Positions 45,572 to 54,037 of a stretch of 64,000 bases of DNA are shown piece after piece. Both the position numbers and the translations under genes were made by a program. Source of the stretch: Haloferax mucosum ATCC BAA-1512 (lineage in GTDB: Archaea > Halobacteriota > Halobacteria > Halobacteriales > Haloferacaceae); the NCBI RefSeq assembly GCF_000337815.1, contig NZ_AOLN01000018.1:682001-746000 (forward strand), in the 5' to 3' direction. The notes under the pieces are model-generated. The model did not search any database. It was not told where the DNA came from and was given only the letters and a program-made list of their open reading frames with translations. Every line of letters begins with the position of its first letter. Positions within the stretch are counted from its first letter, which is position 1.

Positions 45572-46585
45572 TCAGCCGACTTCGGCGAGAACGTCGAGCA
45601 GGTCGTCGTTTTCGTGCGGACGGCGAAGGGTCATGCGAACGTGTGAGTCGAACGTCCGGTAGCACCGAGCGTCCCGAAGCGCGAAGCCGCGGCGTCGCGT
45701 CTCACGGAGCACGCTGTCAACGTCGTCCGCGCGAAAGAGGACAAACGGGCCGTCAGAAGAGTGTGTTTCGTAGCCGAGGACCTCCAGTTCGGCGGTGACT
45801 CGGGACCGCTCTCGTTCGGTTCGGTCGCGTGTCGCTTCGAGAAATTCGTCCTGTTTGAGACAGTAGGTCGCCACCTCGACCGCCGGCGACGAGAGCACCC
45901 ACGTACACCGCGCGCGGGAAAGCTTGTCGTAGAGTTCGCCCGTCGCGGCCGCGAATCCGGCGCGGAGCGACGGCACCCCGAAGACGTTCGTCACCGAGCG
46001 GAGCGTGATGACGCCGTCGAGACCGGCGGTACTCGGCAGACGCGTGAATCCGAGAAACGACTCGTCTACGATGACCGGCGTGTCCGCCCACTGGCATTCG
46101 GTGAGAAACGCCCGGAGTTCGTCGGTCGGGTACGCCTCGCCAGTCGGATGACTCGGATGGCCGAGGATAACCGTCGCGTGGTCTTCGGGGTCAACAGTCC
46201 GTAAAAACTCGTCGCGTGGGGCGCGAACCTGTGTGCCACCCTGCAGTTCGATTTCGCGGCCGTATTCGCCACAGCAGGGCTCCGGCGTGGCAACGGTGTC
46301 GCCGGGCGAAACGGTCACACCGAGTGCGAGTCGAAGCGCTTCAATAGCGCCCGCCGCGGGAACAACCTCGTCGGGTTTGCAACCGACGTACTCGGCCGCG
46401 GCGACACGAAACTCCGAGTGGTCGTCCAACGAGTACCGCCGCGAGGTGGAGAGCACGGATTCGTAGACACCAGCCAGACCGGACGGATGCTCCGGGTTCG
46501 AACCGAGGCTGAAATCGACGACCGAGTGGTCTGCGGCTCCACCGCGGCTTACGGGGTCCACATCGGGTACCGAAGCCGGGTCCAT
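45572..46585 (-). CDS. CobD-like aminotransferase paralog lacking the PLP lysine
   Basis: 337 residues from ATG 46585. It aligns over its length with the CobD of this cluster (47412-48422), sharing VVDFSLGSNPEHPSG, VPAAGAIEALRLA, PVIVDESFLGFT and a C-terminal HVRMTLRRPHENDDL. The active-site segment, [10 protein letters not shown] in CobD, is SVTNVFGVPS: the Schiff-base Lys is Asn200 (codon AAC on the minus strand). The PLP-contacting PNNPTG has become PSHPTG. It is probably not a canonical transaminase or decarboxylase; a regulatory or structural role is inferred. It is 61 nt upstream of minD2. Confidence 0.8.
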   Translation of the reverse strand: MDPASVPDVDPVSRGGAADHSVVDFSLGSNPEHPSGLAGVYESVLSTSRRYSLDDHSEFRVAAAEYVGCKPDEVVPAAGAIEALRLALGVTVSPGDTVATPEPCCGEYGREIELQGGTQVRAPRDEFLRTVDPEDHATVILGHPSHPTGEAYPTDELRAFLTECQWADTPVIVDESFLGFTRLPSTAGLDGVITLRSVTNVFGVPSLRAGFAAATGELYDKLSRARCTWVLSSPAVEVATYCLKQDEFLEATRDRTERERSRVTAELEVLGYETHSSDGPFVLFRADDVDSVLRETRRRGFALRDARCYRTFDSHVRMTLRRPHENDDLLDVLAEVG

Positions 46586-46684
46586 GTCTACCTGCTAGAT
46601 ACGAACCATATTCAAAGCTTCTTCATAGTTCATTTAGATACCACCGACAGTTTATCGGTGAATACGTCCGATTCCCGTCTGTTC

Positions 46685-47419
46685 TCAGATTTTGCTGACG
46701 GTCGCGCTGTCGTCGGCGACGACTCCGTATGGTGCTTCAGCGACACGTTGTGGCATCGTTTCGTACTCGTACCGCGAATCGAGGCTCGCCGCTACCGCGT
46801 CGCGGACGCAGATTCGGGCCGCGTGGCCGACTGTGGTCGCACTCCCCGAGAAGGTCACCGACTCGCCATCGGGGTCGCACGCGGCGATAATCGCGTCGGA
46901 AGTCGTTCCCGGTGCACGACACCGTGAGAGCAGTGTCGCCGCCTTCGCCTCGGCCGCGACGGCGACGAGATTCGAGAGCGCCCCCGGTTCCAGCGAGCGC
47001 GTCGTTCCGACGACGATGTTCACGGTGCCGACGGTATCGCCGAGTTCGTGGTCGGCATCCGACACCTGCTCAGAGCCGTCACGGTCTCGGTCGCACTCGT
47101 CCACCGACCCGTCCATCGGCAACGCCGCCGGATTCGACACGCCCGCGGTGGCGACGACTTCGACCGGGCCGAACCGAGCGCGACGCGCGTGCTGTTGGGC
47201 GACGCCCGTGAGAAGTACGGGACCGGCGTCGTCGAACCCCGCGGCAGTGACTCGGCGGTCGATGTAGGCGTCGAGGTCGGTCTTCGACCAGCCGTCGGGC
47301 ACGGTGACGTTGTACGCGGCCGAGCCGTGCGATTCGCCGCCGGCGTAGCCGGTCGAGAGCCAACGCGTTCCCGGACGACCGAGGCGACAGACGCCCTCCC
47401 GGCACGTCGTCTCAAACAT
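46685..47419 (-). CDS. cbiZ: Adenosylcobinamide amidohydrolase CbiZ
   Basis: 244 residues from ATG 47419, overlapping cobD by 8 nt. Matching features are WLSTGYAGGESHGSAAYNVTVPDGW near the N-terminus, VEVVATAGVSNPA, VGTVNIVVGTT and the C-terminal CRAPGTTSDAIIAACDPDGE. CbiZ cleaves the aminopropanol side chain of (pseudo)cobinamide to give cobyric acid, allowing salvage of corrinoids with unsuitable lower ligands. It is the last gene of the cobalamin operon and fits an archaeon that salvages corrinoids. Confidence 0.88.
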   Translation of the reverse strand: MFETTCREGVCRLGRPGTRWLSTGYAGGESHGSAAYNVTVPDGWSKTDLDAYIDRRVTAAGFDDAGPVLLTGVAQQHARRARFGPVEVVATAGVSNPAALPMDGSVDECDRDRDGSEQVSDADHELGDTVGTVNIVVGTTRSLEPGALSNLVAVAAEAKAATLLSRCRAPGTTSDAIIAACDPDGESVTFSGSATTVGHAARICVRDAVAASLDSRYEYETMPQRVAEAPYGVVADDSATVSKI

Positions 47420-48422
47420 CGGCGAGTGCGCGGCACAGTTGGTCGTTTTCTGCCGGGCGCTTTACCGCCACGCGGACGTGCGAATCGAGCGTCCGAAACG
47501 TGGTCGCGTCGCGGATAGCGACGCCGCGTTCCAACGCGGTCTCGACGACAGACTGAACGTCGCGGTCGCCGACGTCTACCAAGAGAAACGGCGCGTCCGA
47601 CGGCGACACCGAAAACGACGCCGAAAGCGACTGTCGGAGGCGTTCGCGCTCCGACTCGACGCGCTCGCGGGTGCGCGAAACGAACTCGGTGTCGCGCATG
47701 CAGTGCGCACCGACGGCCGCCGCGGGGGTCGAAAGCGACCACGACCGACGGGCAACTGCGAGTCGGTCGCCGAGGTCGCCGGGAGCGACTGCGAACCCGG
47801 CGCGGATGCCCGGGAGACCGAACATCTTCGTCAGCGACCGGGCGACGATAACGCCGGACTCGCCGGCCAGACTCGACGCGTCGGTGAAATCGAGAAAGGC
47901 CTCGTCGGCGACCAGAACGGTCCCGGCGTCACGACAGCGGGCCGCGAACTCGCGGAGACGAGTCGGGTCCGCGAGTTCGCCGGTCGGATTGTTCGGCGTG
48001 CAGACGACCGCAATCTCGTGGTCTGCGGGGTCGGCGTCGAGGAGTTCGTCGTGTGCGACGCGGACGGGGGTCGAACCCTGTAGCCCGACCTCGCGGGCGT
48101 ACTCGCCGAAACTCGGTTCGGGAACGAGCGCCGAATCGCCCGGTTCGAGCGTGATTTCGAAGGCGAGTCTGAGCGCTTCGAGACCGCCCGCGGTCGGCAC
48201 GACCGACGCCGGGTCGCAATCGACGTAGTCGGCCGCGGCCGCCCGGAAATCGGGATAGCTGTCGTCGGGATAGCGAGTCGAAGCGTCGAGCGCGTCGACG
48301 TACACGGCATCGACGCCAGCGGGTCGCTCCGGGTTCGTGTTCGCACTGAAGTCGAGAACCGAGCTATCGGTCGTTCCCCCGTGAGGGACGCGAGCGGCGG
48401 CCCGAACGGCGTCAGGCTCCAT
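47412..48422 (-). CDS. cobD: L-threonine-O-3-phosphate decarboxylase CobD
   Basis: 336 residues from ATG 48422. A fold-type I PLP enzyme of the HisC/CobD family: [33 protein letters not shown] and the Schiff-base Lys199 in [15 protein letters not shown], then the C-terminal [13 protein letters not shown]. CobD makes (R)-1-amino-2-propanol O-2-phosphate, which CbiB attaches to cobyric acid. Longer upstream starts extend into the neighbouring cobT frame and are rejected. It overlaps the preceding gene by 11 nt. Confidence 0.86.
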   Translation of the reverse strand: MEPDAVRAAARVPHGGTTDSSVLDFSANTNPERPAGVDAVYVDALDASTRYPDDSYPDFRAAAADYVDCDPASVVPTAGGLEALRLAFEITLEPGDSALVPEPSFGEYAREVGLQGSTPVRVAHDELLDADPADHEIAVVCTPNNPTGELADPTRLREFAARCRDAGTVLVADEAFLDFTDASSLAGESGVIVARSLTKMFGLPGIRAGFAVAPGDLGDRLAVARRSWSLSTPAAAVGAHCMRDTEFVSRTRERVESERERLRQSLSASFSVSPSDAPFLLVDVGDRDVQSVVETALERGVAIRDATTFRTLDSHVRVAVKRPAENDQLCRALADV

Positions 48423-49434
48423 CCTCGGCCTCGCCGACGACATCGACATCAACATCGACGGCTTCTGGGTCCAACCGCGAGAGCACGTCCAGCGTCGCCG
48501 CCTCCACGTCGTCGATGACGCCCATCCGGTCGGCGAGCATGAGTGCGCCGCCCATTCCCGCGCCTTCCTTGGCCTCGCCAGCCGCATAGCGGTCCAACGG
48601 GTGCGTCTCGAATCCGGGGTCGGTGACGGTCACGTCGAGGTCGAGTTCGGCGGCCGTGGCTTCGAGTTCCGGCACGTCCGCTGCGAGATACGAGGTGGTC
48701 GCAAGCGTCAGATCGCCGTCGGCACCGGCGTGTCGGGCGAGCGCGGCCGCCGCGAGGAGTTGCGTGCCCCCGCCGAGCGTCACGTCGATGTCGGATTCCA
48801 ACGCCCCGACAGTGAGTCCGGCGACGACCGGAAGTACGGGGTCACCGAGATATCGCGCGGCGCGTCTCGGCTCGTGGGCCGCCACGCCGGGTTCCATGTC
48901 GCTCGCGTCGAACGCCTCGGCGACGACTTCTTCTTTGAGACCCGTCGGGTTGTCCGGGAGTGACGACGAGACCGGGAAGGACTCGCCGAGCGCGCGCAAG
49001 ACGGCGAGCGCGGTCGTCGTTCCGCCGGGGACCGTCTCGCCGATGACGAGTTCGTCTTCGGGGAGCGCGAGACCCATGCGTCGGGCCGCCTCGAACGCGC
49101 CGGGTGCGGTCCGGACTGGCTCGCTCTCGCGGATGTCGTCACCCGGTCGGGCACCCACGTCGATGGTCGGCGTCGCGGTCGGTTCGGCGAGTCCCGCATC
49201 GACCGTAAGCACGTCGAATCCTGTGAGTTCGCGGACGGCGCGGGTGATTGCCGCGGGCGTCGGACAGCCTGTCGGACTCACCGGCGTCACCGGCGAGCGG
49301 ACGGTGTCTCCGTATTCGATGATTTCGGCGTCGGCGCTCGGCGTGTGGTCAACGAGCGATGGGTCCGCACCGGCGGCGCTGATGCCGGGAATCTTGGCCG
49401 TCCCGGTCGTGCCGGCGACGAGGACTACTCGCAT
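48412..49434 (-). CDS. cobT: CobT-like nicotinate-nucleotide:lower-ligand phosphoribosyltransferase (UPF0284-type)
   Basis: 340 residues from ATG 49434 ([20 protein letters not shown]). Conserved blocks are [63 protein letters not shown] and [28 protein letters not shown], as in the UPF0284/NaMN phosphoribosyltransferase-like family. It would form the alpha-ribotide from NaMN and a base for the cobalamin nucleotide loop. The family is distantly related to bacterial CobT, so the exact base is uncertain. It overlaps cobY by 10 nt and cobD by 11 nt. Confidence 0.82.
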   Translation of the reverse strand: MRVVLVAGTTGTAKIPGISAAGADPSLVDHTPSADAEIIEYGDTVRSPVTPVSPTGCPTPAAITRAVRELTGFDVLTVDAGLAEPTATPTIDVGARPGDDIRESEPVRTAPGAFEAARRMGLALPEDELVIGETVPGGTTTALAVLRALGESFPVSSSLPDNPTGLKEEVVAEAFDASDMEPGVAAHEPRRAARYLGDPVLPVVAGLTVGALESDIDVTLGGGTQLLAAAALARHAGADGDLTLATTSYLAADVPELEATAAELDLDVTVTDPGFETHPLDRYAAGEAKEGAGMGGALMLADRMGVIDDVEAATLDVLSRLDPEAVDVDVDVVGEAEDGA

Positions 49435-50030
49435 CGGTCCTCCGCGAGCGCGATGTCTGTCGGGCGATTTACGTTGAGTGCGAGTCTCGAATCTGTCGTG
49501 AGATACATGGTTGAATCAGTGTTTGCGGAGGGTGCGTCAGCCGGGTCGGGGTCCGCGCCGACGACGCCCAAGCCGGTCGGACAGACGTCGGTTCCGCGGT
49601 AGTCGAACACGAGCGAGTCGTCGATACTGGCTCCGAAAGACGCTTTCAGTTCGACGGGGACACACGCCGTCAGCGATCCGCCATCGGCGGCCGCAATCGC
49701 CGCATCGACGTGGTCGGGACACAAGAGCGGGAGGTCGGAAACGACGGTCACGACCGGTTTCGAAACCGAGTCGCGTTCGAGCGCAAAATCGAGGTCGGCG
49801 ACGTAGCCCTCGCCGGGCGCGTCGATACAGTCGATATCGAGTTCCGCCGCTCGCGCGCGGGTACGCGGTGTGTACGGTGACGTAACCGCGTGAACGGTCT
49901 CGACGCTGGAGCGACGGAGGGTCTCCACGATGCGGTCGAACATGGGTCGCCCGCAGATATCGACGAGCGGCTTTTCGACCGGCGCGTCGAGGCGCGTGCC
50001 GCGGCCGCCACACATCAAAAGAGCGTCCAC
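49425..50030 (-). CDS. cobY: Adenosylcobinamide-phosphate guanylyltransferase CobY
   Basis: 201 residues from GTG 50030 ([30 protein letters not shown]). The N-terminus is the classical nucleotidyltransferase GGxGTRL...EKPL motif. CobY is the archaeal GTP:AdoCbi-P guanylyltransferase, a non-homologous replacement for CobU. The Asp-rich [12 protein letters not shown] segment matches the second metal-binding block. It overlaps cobS by 16 nt and the CobT-like gene by 10 nt, consistent with tight translational coupling within the operon. Confidence 0.9.
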   Translation of the reverse strand: MDALLMCGGRGTRLDAPVEKPLVDICGRPMFDRIVETLRRSSVETVHAVTSPYTPRTRARAAELDIDCIDAPGEGYVADLDFALERDSVSKPVVTVVSDLPLLCPDHVDAAIAAADGGSLTACVPVELKASFGASIDDSLVFDYRGTDVCPTGLGVVGADPDPADAPSANTDSTMYLTTDSRLALNVNRPTDIALAEDRCE

Positions 50031-50782
50031 ACGACCACCCCCACGTGTAGTGCCGCGGCGCGAGCCAGTTCGTTCGTCGCTCCGATGAGGTCACCTGACA
50101 CGCCGCCGAGTCGCGTCTGCCCCCACGAGCGCAGGGCGAGCGCGACGACAGGGCCGCAGGCGACCGCGGCGACGACACCGATACCGCCGGTGAACAGCCC
50201 AAGTGCGAGGGCTGGCAGACACGCGACAGCGACCCCGAAGAGGGCGGATGCGTCGGTTTCCCCGACGAGCGCCGACCCGAGTCCCTCGTGGGCCGGCTCG
50301 CCGAGACAAACCAGCGTTGCCATCCCCGCCTTCGCGCCGACTTCGGCCGCGACAGCGATTGTGACGGCGGCCGTGAGTCCAGCGCGTCCGCCGCCCGTCC
50401 CGGCGAGACCGAGCACGCCGAGTCCGAGGACGACGAGCGTCACACCGAGCGCGAGCACGCCTCCGACGCCGGTCTGTGAGTCTTTCAGGACAGATAGCCG
50501 ACGCTCGGCGTCGCCGTGAACGACGGCGGCGTCACCGATGTCCGCAAGCCCATCGGCGTGGGTGACGCCGGTCACGAGATACAGCGCGACGAGATACGTC
50601 GCCGCCGCGGTCAGAATCGGGAGCGGAAGGACAAAGGGCAGTGCGACGAGTCCACCGATGACGTACCCGGCGAGCGGGAAAGCGACCGGCGTCCGCCTGA
50701 ACGACTCCCATTCGGTCTCGCCGCTCCGAACCGGAAGCCGCGTGAGAAAGCCGAGTGCGCCGCGGACTGCGGTTAGAACCAC
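50015..50782 (-). CDS. cobS: Adenosylcobinamide-GDP ribazoletransferase CobS
   Basis: 255 residues from GTG 50782, which overlaps the cbiB stop. An integral membrane protein of about eight helices with GALGFLTRLPVRSGETEWESFRRTPVAFPLAG at the N-terminus, VTGVTHADGLADIGDAAVVHGDAERRLSVLKDSQTGVGGVLALG (the conserved Asp/His-rich cytoplasmic block) and a helical C-terminus. CobS joins AdoCbi-GDP and alpha-ribazole(-P) to make adenosylcobalamin(-P). The long N-terminal run in the same frame upstream is the antisense shadow of cbiB. Confidence 0.88.
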   Translation of the reverse strand: MVLTAVRGALGFLTRLPVRSGETEWESFRRTPVAFPLAGYVIGGLVALPFVLPLPILTAAATYLVALYLVTGVTHADGLADIGDAAVVHGDAERRLSVLKDSQTGVGGVLALGVTLVVLGLGVLGLAGTGGGRAGLTAAVTIAVAAEVGAKAGMATLVCLGEPAHEGLGSALVGETDASALFGVAVACLPALALGLFTGGIGVVAAVACGPVVALALRSWGQTRLGGVSGDLIGATNELARAAALHVGVVVWTLF

Positions 50783-51669
50783 GCAATCACCCCCGCGACG
50801 GCGAACGCGGCGAGGCCGGCGCGCGAGACGAGTCGCACCCCGCGTGCCGCAGTCTCCGCGTCGGGAAACTCCGGGCCGCCATCCAACAGATAGTGGTCCG
50901 GTTTCTCCAGTCGCGTTTCGAGCAGGACGGCGAGCGTCGCCATCGGCCAACCCGAATTGGGCGACGCCGGACGCCGAGCGAGCGACCCGACGCGCGTGAG
51001 AACGCCGGGTGCCCCAGCGACGAGGGCGAGTAAGACGGCCGACAGGCGCGCCGGAAGCCACATCACCGCGTCGTCGAGGCGGGCGGGGACGCGGCCGACC
51101 GGCTTGTATCGGTAGCCGAGCATCGAATCGAGCGTGTTGACGCCCTTTACCCACGCCGCCGCTCCCACTGCGAGCGGGAGCGACCCCGGCGCAACGAGAG
51201 AGAACGCGAGTAACGGGGCGACCAGTCCGTCGGCGAGGTTCTCGGCCGCGCTTTCGACGGCGGCGCTTCGAATCGCCCCCGGCGAGAGCGACGCCGGGTC
51301 GCGCCCGGCGAGCGCGCGAAGGTCGGTCCGCGCGCGGTCGAGGTCGGTCGCCGTCGCCGACACGACGGTTTCTGTCGCATCGAGAAGCATCCGACGGCTC
51401 GTCGTCGAGAAGAGGGCCAACGCGGCGACGACCGAACCGGCCCACGGAGAGGCGAGCGTCGCGCCCCACGTCGCACCCGCGACGATACCCGCGGCGAGCG
51501 CCGGAAGCGCGAGCGCGGCGAGTGCGCCGACCGCAGTCGGGTGTTCCCACTCGCGGTCGATGGGTGCGACGAGGCGTCCGAACAGCGCGACGGGGTGGAT
51601 ACGCGCGGGCGGTTCAGCGACGAGACGGTCCAACCCCGCCGCGACCGCGACGGCGACCACCGCCGTCAC
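50773..51669 (-). CDS. cbiB: Adenosylcobinamide-phosphate synthase CbiB
   Basis: 298 residues from GTG 51669, whose GTG overlaps the HAD stop. A polytopic membrane protein with VTAVVAVAVAAGLDRLVAEPPARIHPVALFGRL (the conserved His-Pro), SAAVESAAENLADGLVAPLLAF, AAWVKGVNTLDSMLGYRYKPVG and RPASPNSGWPMATLAVLLETRLEKPDHYLL. CbiB attaches aminopropanol phosphate (from CobD) to adenosylcobyric acid. It is the second gene of the operon. Confidence 0.9.
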   Translation of the reverse strand: MTAVVAVAVAAGLDRLVAEPPARIHPVALFGRLVAPIDREWEHPTAVGALAALALPALAAGIVAGATWGATLASPWAGSVVAALALFSTTSRRMLLDATETVVSATATDLDRARTDLRALAGRDPASLSPGAIRSAAVESAAENLADGLVAPLLAFSLVAPGSLPLAVGAAAWVKGVNTLDSMLGYRYKPVGRVPARLDDAVMWLPARLSAVLLALVAGAPGVLTRVGSLARRPASPNSGWPMATLAVLLETRLEKPDHYLLDGGPEFPDAETAARGVRLVSRAGLAAFAVAGVIAWF

Positions 51670-52301
51670 GGGCACGGGACCTCCCCGGCACGCAACCGTG
51701 TTGCGAGCGCGTCGAGCGCCGTCGTTTCGAGACTCACGAACTGACCGCCGACGGCTTCGATACCGCCGTCGGTGTCGGGGTCGTCGCCGACGTGAACGAG
51801 GTCGGATACGTTGACATCGAGGCCGCGAGCGGCGGCTTCGAACGCCTGTCGATGCGGTTTTCGCCAGCCACAGGCGACGCTCGTGGTGATACTGTCGAAG
51901 CCGCGTCGGTCGAGGTCGGAACGGATGAGCGTCCGCGCGACGAGTTCCGGCACCGAGCAGTTCGAAAGGAGACCGACGGGACCGGCTTCGCGGGCAGCCT
52001 CGACCGCTTCGACCGCTCCGGGTCGAGTCGTCACATCGGGGTCGAACGCCGTGATGACCGCGCGACGCGCCGCGTTGTCTGGCGACTCGGCACCGCGCGA
52101 GCGAAGCGCGGCGGCGACGTGTGCGGGAAGCGGAACCTCGGCCCCTTCGGGGGCGTCGATATGGACCTCGCGGTAGGCGTCGTCCCAATCGCTCGGGACG
52201 TCCACGCCGTACTCACAGAGCGCGTCGGCGACGGAAGTGCCCGGGTCTGTTGGATACTCGACATCGACGAGCGTACCGAAGAGGTCGAACGTGACTGCCA
52301 C
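51666..52301 (-). CDS. HAD-superfamily hydrolase leading the cobalamin operon
   Basis: 211 residues from ATG 52301. HAD motif I is TFDLFGTLVD with Asp nucleophile; note that the second position of the usual D-x-D is Leu then Gly (DLFGTLVD), which is the common pattern of phosphatase-like haloacid-dehalogenase members. Motif II is LLSNCS, motif III SVACGWRKPHRQAF and motif IV HVGDDPDTDGG. Phosphoglycolate-phosphatase-like activity is likely; as first gene of the cob operon it could be the alpha-ribazole- or cobalamin-phosphate phosphatase that this pathway needs, which is inference. Confidence 0.85.
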   Translation of the reverse strand: MAVTFDLFGTLVDVEYPTDPGTSVADALCEYGVDVPSDWDDAYREVHIDAPEGAEVPLPAHVAAALRSRGAESPDNAARRAVITAFDPDVTTRPGAVEAVEAAREAGPVGLLSNCSVPELVARTLIRSDLDRRGFDSITTSVACGWRKPHRQAFEAAARGLDVNVSDLVHVGDDPDTDGGIEAVGGQFVSLETTALDALATRLRAGEVPCP

Positions 52302-52448
52302 TAGAGTTTCATCGATGAAATTCTACTTGAAGATAGCGAAGCCGAAGGTGGAGTCGGCTCGAACAGAGCGCGGCTTGCCGGGAGTGCTCCTGCGCGCGGC
52401 GTACCCAACCGCAGTGCGTATAGGTGTTGTCGGTGCGACAGTTCGGGC

Positions 52449-52928
52449 GTGAGCCTGCTCGGAACTGACGCTCCTGACTTCACGCTCGAACGGACCACCG
52501 GCGACGACGTGACGCTCTCGGAGACGCTGGAGAGCGGCCCGACCGTCGTTCTCATCAACCGCGGCCACTGGTGTTCGTTTTGCGCCGAACAGCTCCAGAC
52601 GTTCAACCGGGTCGCCTACGACCTCTGGTTCAACGACGGCGTGGACATCCTCCCGGTTGTGACGAGCGACCTCGGTGACCTGATGGAGATGCGTGACCGC
52701 TTCGGCTTCGAGTTCCAGCTCGCCGCCGACCCCGGCGGAGGCGTCGCAGAGCGGTACAGCGGAACCGAACAGACCAGCCACGGGCTGACGGGCATCGCCG
52801 GAACCTACGTCATCGACGGCGACGGCATCGTCCAGTACGAACAGGTCGCCGACCACCCGGCCGACAGAACCTACGGCAACTGGGTTCGGTACTTCATCCG
52901 AAACGACTACGAAGATATGTTTACGTAG
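52449..52928 (+). CDS. Redoxin/peroxiredoxin-like protein
   Basis: 159 residues from GTG 52449 (MSLLGTDAPDFTLERTTGDDVTL). AhpC/TSA fold with the active-site segment VVLINRGHWCSFCAEQLQTF; the Cys pair is in a CxxC arrangement close to thioredoxin-like proteins rather than a single peroxidatic Cys. The C-terminal ADHPADRTYGNWVRYF is similar to haloarchaeal redoxins. Probably cytosolic, acting in thiol redox control. It is divergent from the cobalamin operon. Confidence 0.85.
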   Translation: MSLLGTDAPDFTLERTTGDDVTLSETLESGPTVVLINRGHWCSFCAEQLQTFNRVAYDLWFNDGVDILPVVTSDLGDLMEMRDRFGFEFQLAADPGGGVAERYSGTEQTSHGLTGIAGTYVIDGDGIVQYEQVADHPADRTYGNWVRYFIRNDYEDMFT

Positions 52929-53076
52929 GCGCGTGACGAGGTCCGTTCCGGTTCGTCAATCCGTCCAGCGTGGAAACATTGTGGTCGAATCGAGCGGGCT
53001 GTTACACCTTCTCGGCGAGTCTCGGTAGGGTCCGTGGTCATCTGGTCAACCCTGTTTGTAGGCGGCGTCAGAAACG

Positions 53077-53099
53077 AGTCCGCGCTCCCCGATTTGAAC
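53077..53099. repeat. Partial duplicate of the tRNA-Tyr 3' end
   Basis: AGTCCGCGCTCCCCGATTTG and the following AAC repeat, with one mismatch, the plus-strand sequence of the tRNA-Tyr 3' region at 53195-53217, 118 bp apart. A copied tRNA 3' end of this kind is what integrative elements leave at the far end of their insertion (attachment-site remnant). The intervening segment is too short to hold an element now. Confidence 0.65.
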
Positions 53100-53191
53100 T
53101 CACTCGCAACGCTTCGCGGTGCTCGCTGTTCAAATCAGGTCGAGAAATCCTTCACATTCAACACCGTTCGCTTCGCTCACGTGTGTTGAAT
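53091..53191. repeat. Two 9-bp inverted repeats next to tRNA-Tyr
   Basis: GATTTGAAC at 53091-53099 pairs with GTTCAAATC at 53128-53136 (loop 28 nt). ATTCAACAC at 53156-53164 pairs with GTGTTGAAT at 53183-53191 (loop 18 nt). Both loops contain the similar sequence CGCTTCGC. The first uses the tRNA T-arm sequence itself. They may fold in RNA or DNA; they also make up most of the otherwise gene-free 52929-53196. Confidence 0.7.
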
Positions 53192-53196
53192 TTCAG

Positions 53197-53270
53197 TCCG
53201 CTCTCCCCGATTTGAACGGGGGACAAGCCGATCTACAGTCGGCTGCTCTGCCAGGCTGAGCTAAGAGCGG
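53197..53270 (-). tRNA. tRNA-Tyr (GTA)
   Basis: The minus strand reads acceptor CCGCTCT, D-arm GCTCAGCCTGGCAGAGC, anticodon stem GCCGA / TCGGC around the loop CTGTAGA with anticodon GTA, T-arm CCCCG-TTCAAAT-CGGGG, acceptor AGAGCGG and discriminator A: 74 nt. CCA is not encoded. No intron is seen. Confidence 0.93.
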
Positions 53271-53328
53271 TCACCAATTTCTATCCCGCCGACGGTTTTA
53301 ACCATTATCATTCTCCGCGCCACACGCG

Positions 53329-53345
53329 ACGTGTGTCACACACGT
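53329..53345. promoter_or_regulatory. Palindrome upstream of the cdrL promoter
   Basis: ACGTGTGTCACACACGT is a perfect palindrome with 8-bp arms and one central base, ending about 8 nt before the TATA-like TTAAAATA at 53353-53360. Position just upstream of the BRE/TATA region suggests a regulator-binding site for cdrL, perhaps autoregulation. The TATA box is 24-31 nt before ATG 53384. Confidence 0.6.
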
Positions 53346-53383
53346 GCGAAGATTAAAATAGCCCGAAGATGATTCCCGGATAG

Positions 53384-53998
53384 ATGAGTAAAATCACGTT
53401 CCGCGCCGACGACGCCCTCGTCGAGCGATTGGACCGCCTCGATACGTCAAAAAGCGAGGTGATGCGTGAGGCGCTTCGACACTACCTCGACGAGTTGGAA
53501 CGTGACGACGCGGTGTCTGATACGTCAGAACACGACCCCAACGACGGGACCGACGGCGGACTCGACGGTGCGCTCTCCACTCGCGTCGAGGAACTCGTTG
53601 ACGCTCGCCTGAACGAGCAACTCCCCACACTCGTCGAGGAGACGCTCGGCACCCGCTCGCAGCGCCGTCAGACACCAGCCGATCTGAACGTCAACATCAA
53701 CGTCGATGGTTCAGCCGACGAAAGCGGCGTAAACACGTCTCTCGACGACAGTACGGCATCGAATACGGAACGTAAGACACCGAGTGAAATCGAACGCGCG
53801 GAGCCGGAAACACAGCCCACAGATTGTAGTCAATGTGGCGAATCTGTCGGAAGCGACCACGTATACTGTCCGAATTGCGGTGAGAAAATGTCGCACCGAG
53901 CGTTTTGTGAGTGCGGCGAAGAATTACGGACCGATTGGGCGTTCTGTCCCGACTGCGGTCGTCGGACGCCAGCGGCCGACGTACTCGACCGCGGATAA
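53384..53998 (+). CDS. cdrL: Cell-division regulator CdrL-like (RHH plus zinc ribbons)
   Basis: 204 residues from ATG 53384. N-terminal ribbon-helix-helix domain (KITFRADDALVERLDRLDTSKSEVMREALRHYL, residues about 3-37), an acidic linker, then two zinc-ribbon units at the C-terminus (CSQCGESVGSDHVYCPNCGEKM; CECGEELRTDWAFCPDCGRR). Such a long RHH protein lies upstream of cdrS-ftsZ2 in haloarchaea (CdrL), where it has been described as a regulator of the cdrS-ftsZ2 unit. It is expressed from its own leaderless promoter. Confidence 0.8.
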   Translation: MSKITFRADDALVERLDRLDTSKSEVMREALRHYLDELERDDAVSDTSEHDPNDGTDGGLDGALSTRVEELVDARLNEQLPTLVEETLGTRSQRRQTPADLNVNINVDGSADESGVNTSLDDSTASNTERKTPSEIERAEPETQPTDCSQCGESVGSDHVYCPNCGEKMSHRAFCECGEELRTDWAFCPDCGRRTPAADVLDRG

Positions 53999-54037
53999 CG
54001 ACCGATTAAAGCCGTCTATACGTGATATTCAGCTTCT

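Noticed and set aside
52302-52448. Cobalamin riboswitch in front of the cobalamin operon
   Set aside because: No recognisable B12-box or conserved riboswitch core, the leader is short, and B12 riboswitches are not known as a rule in haloarchaea.
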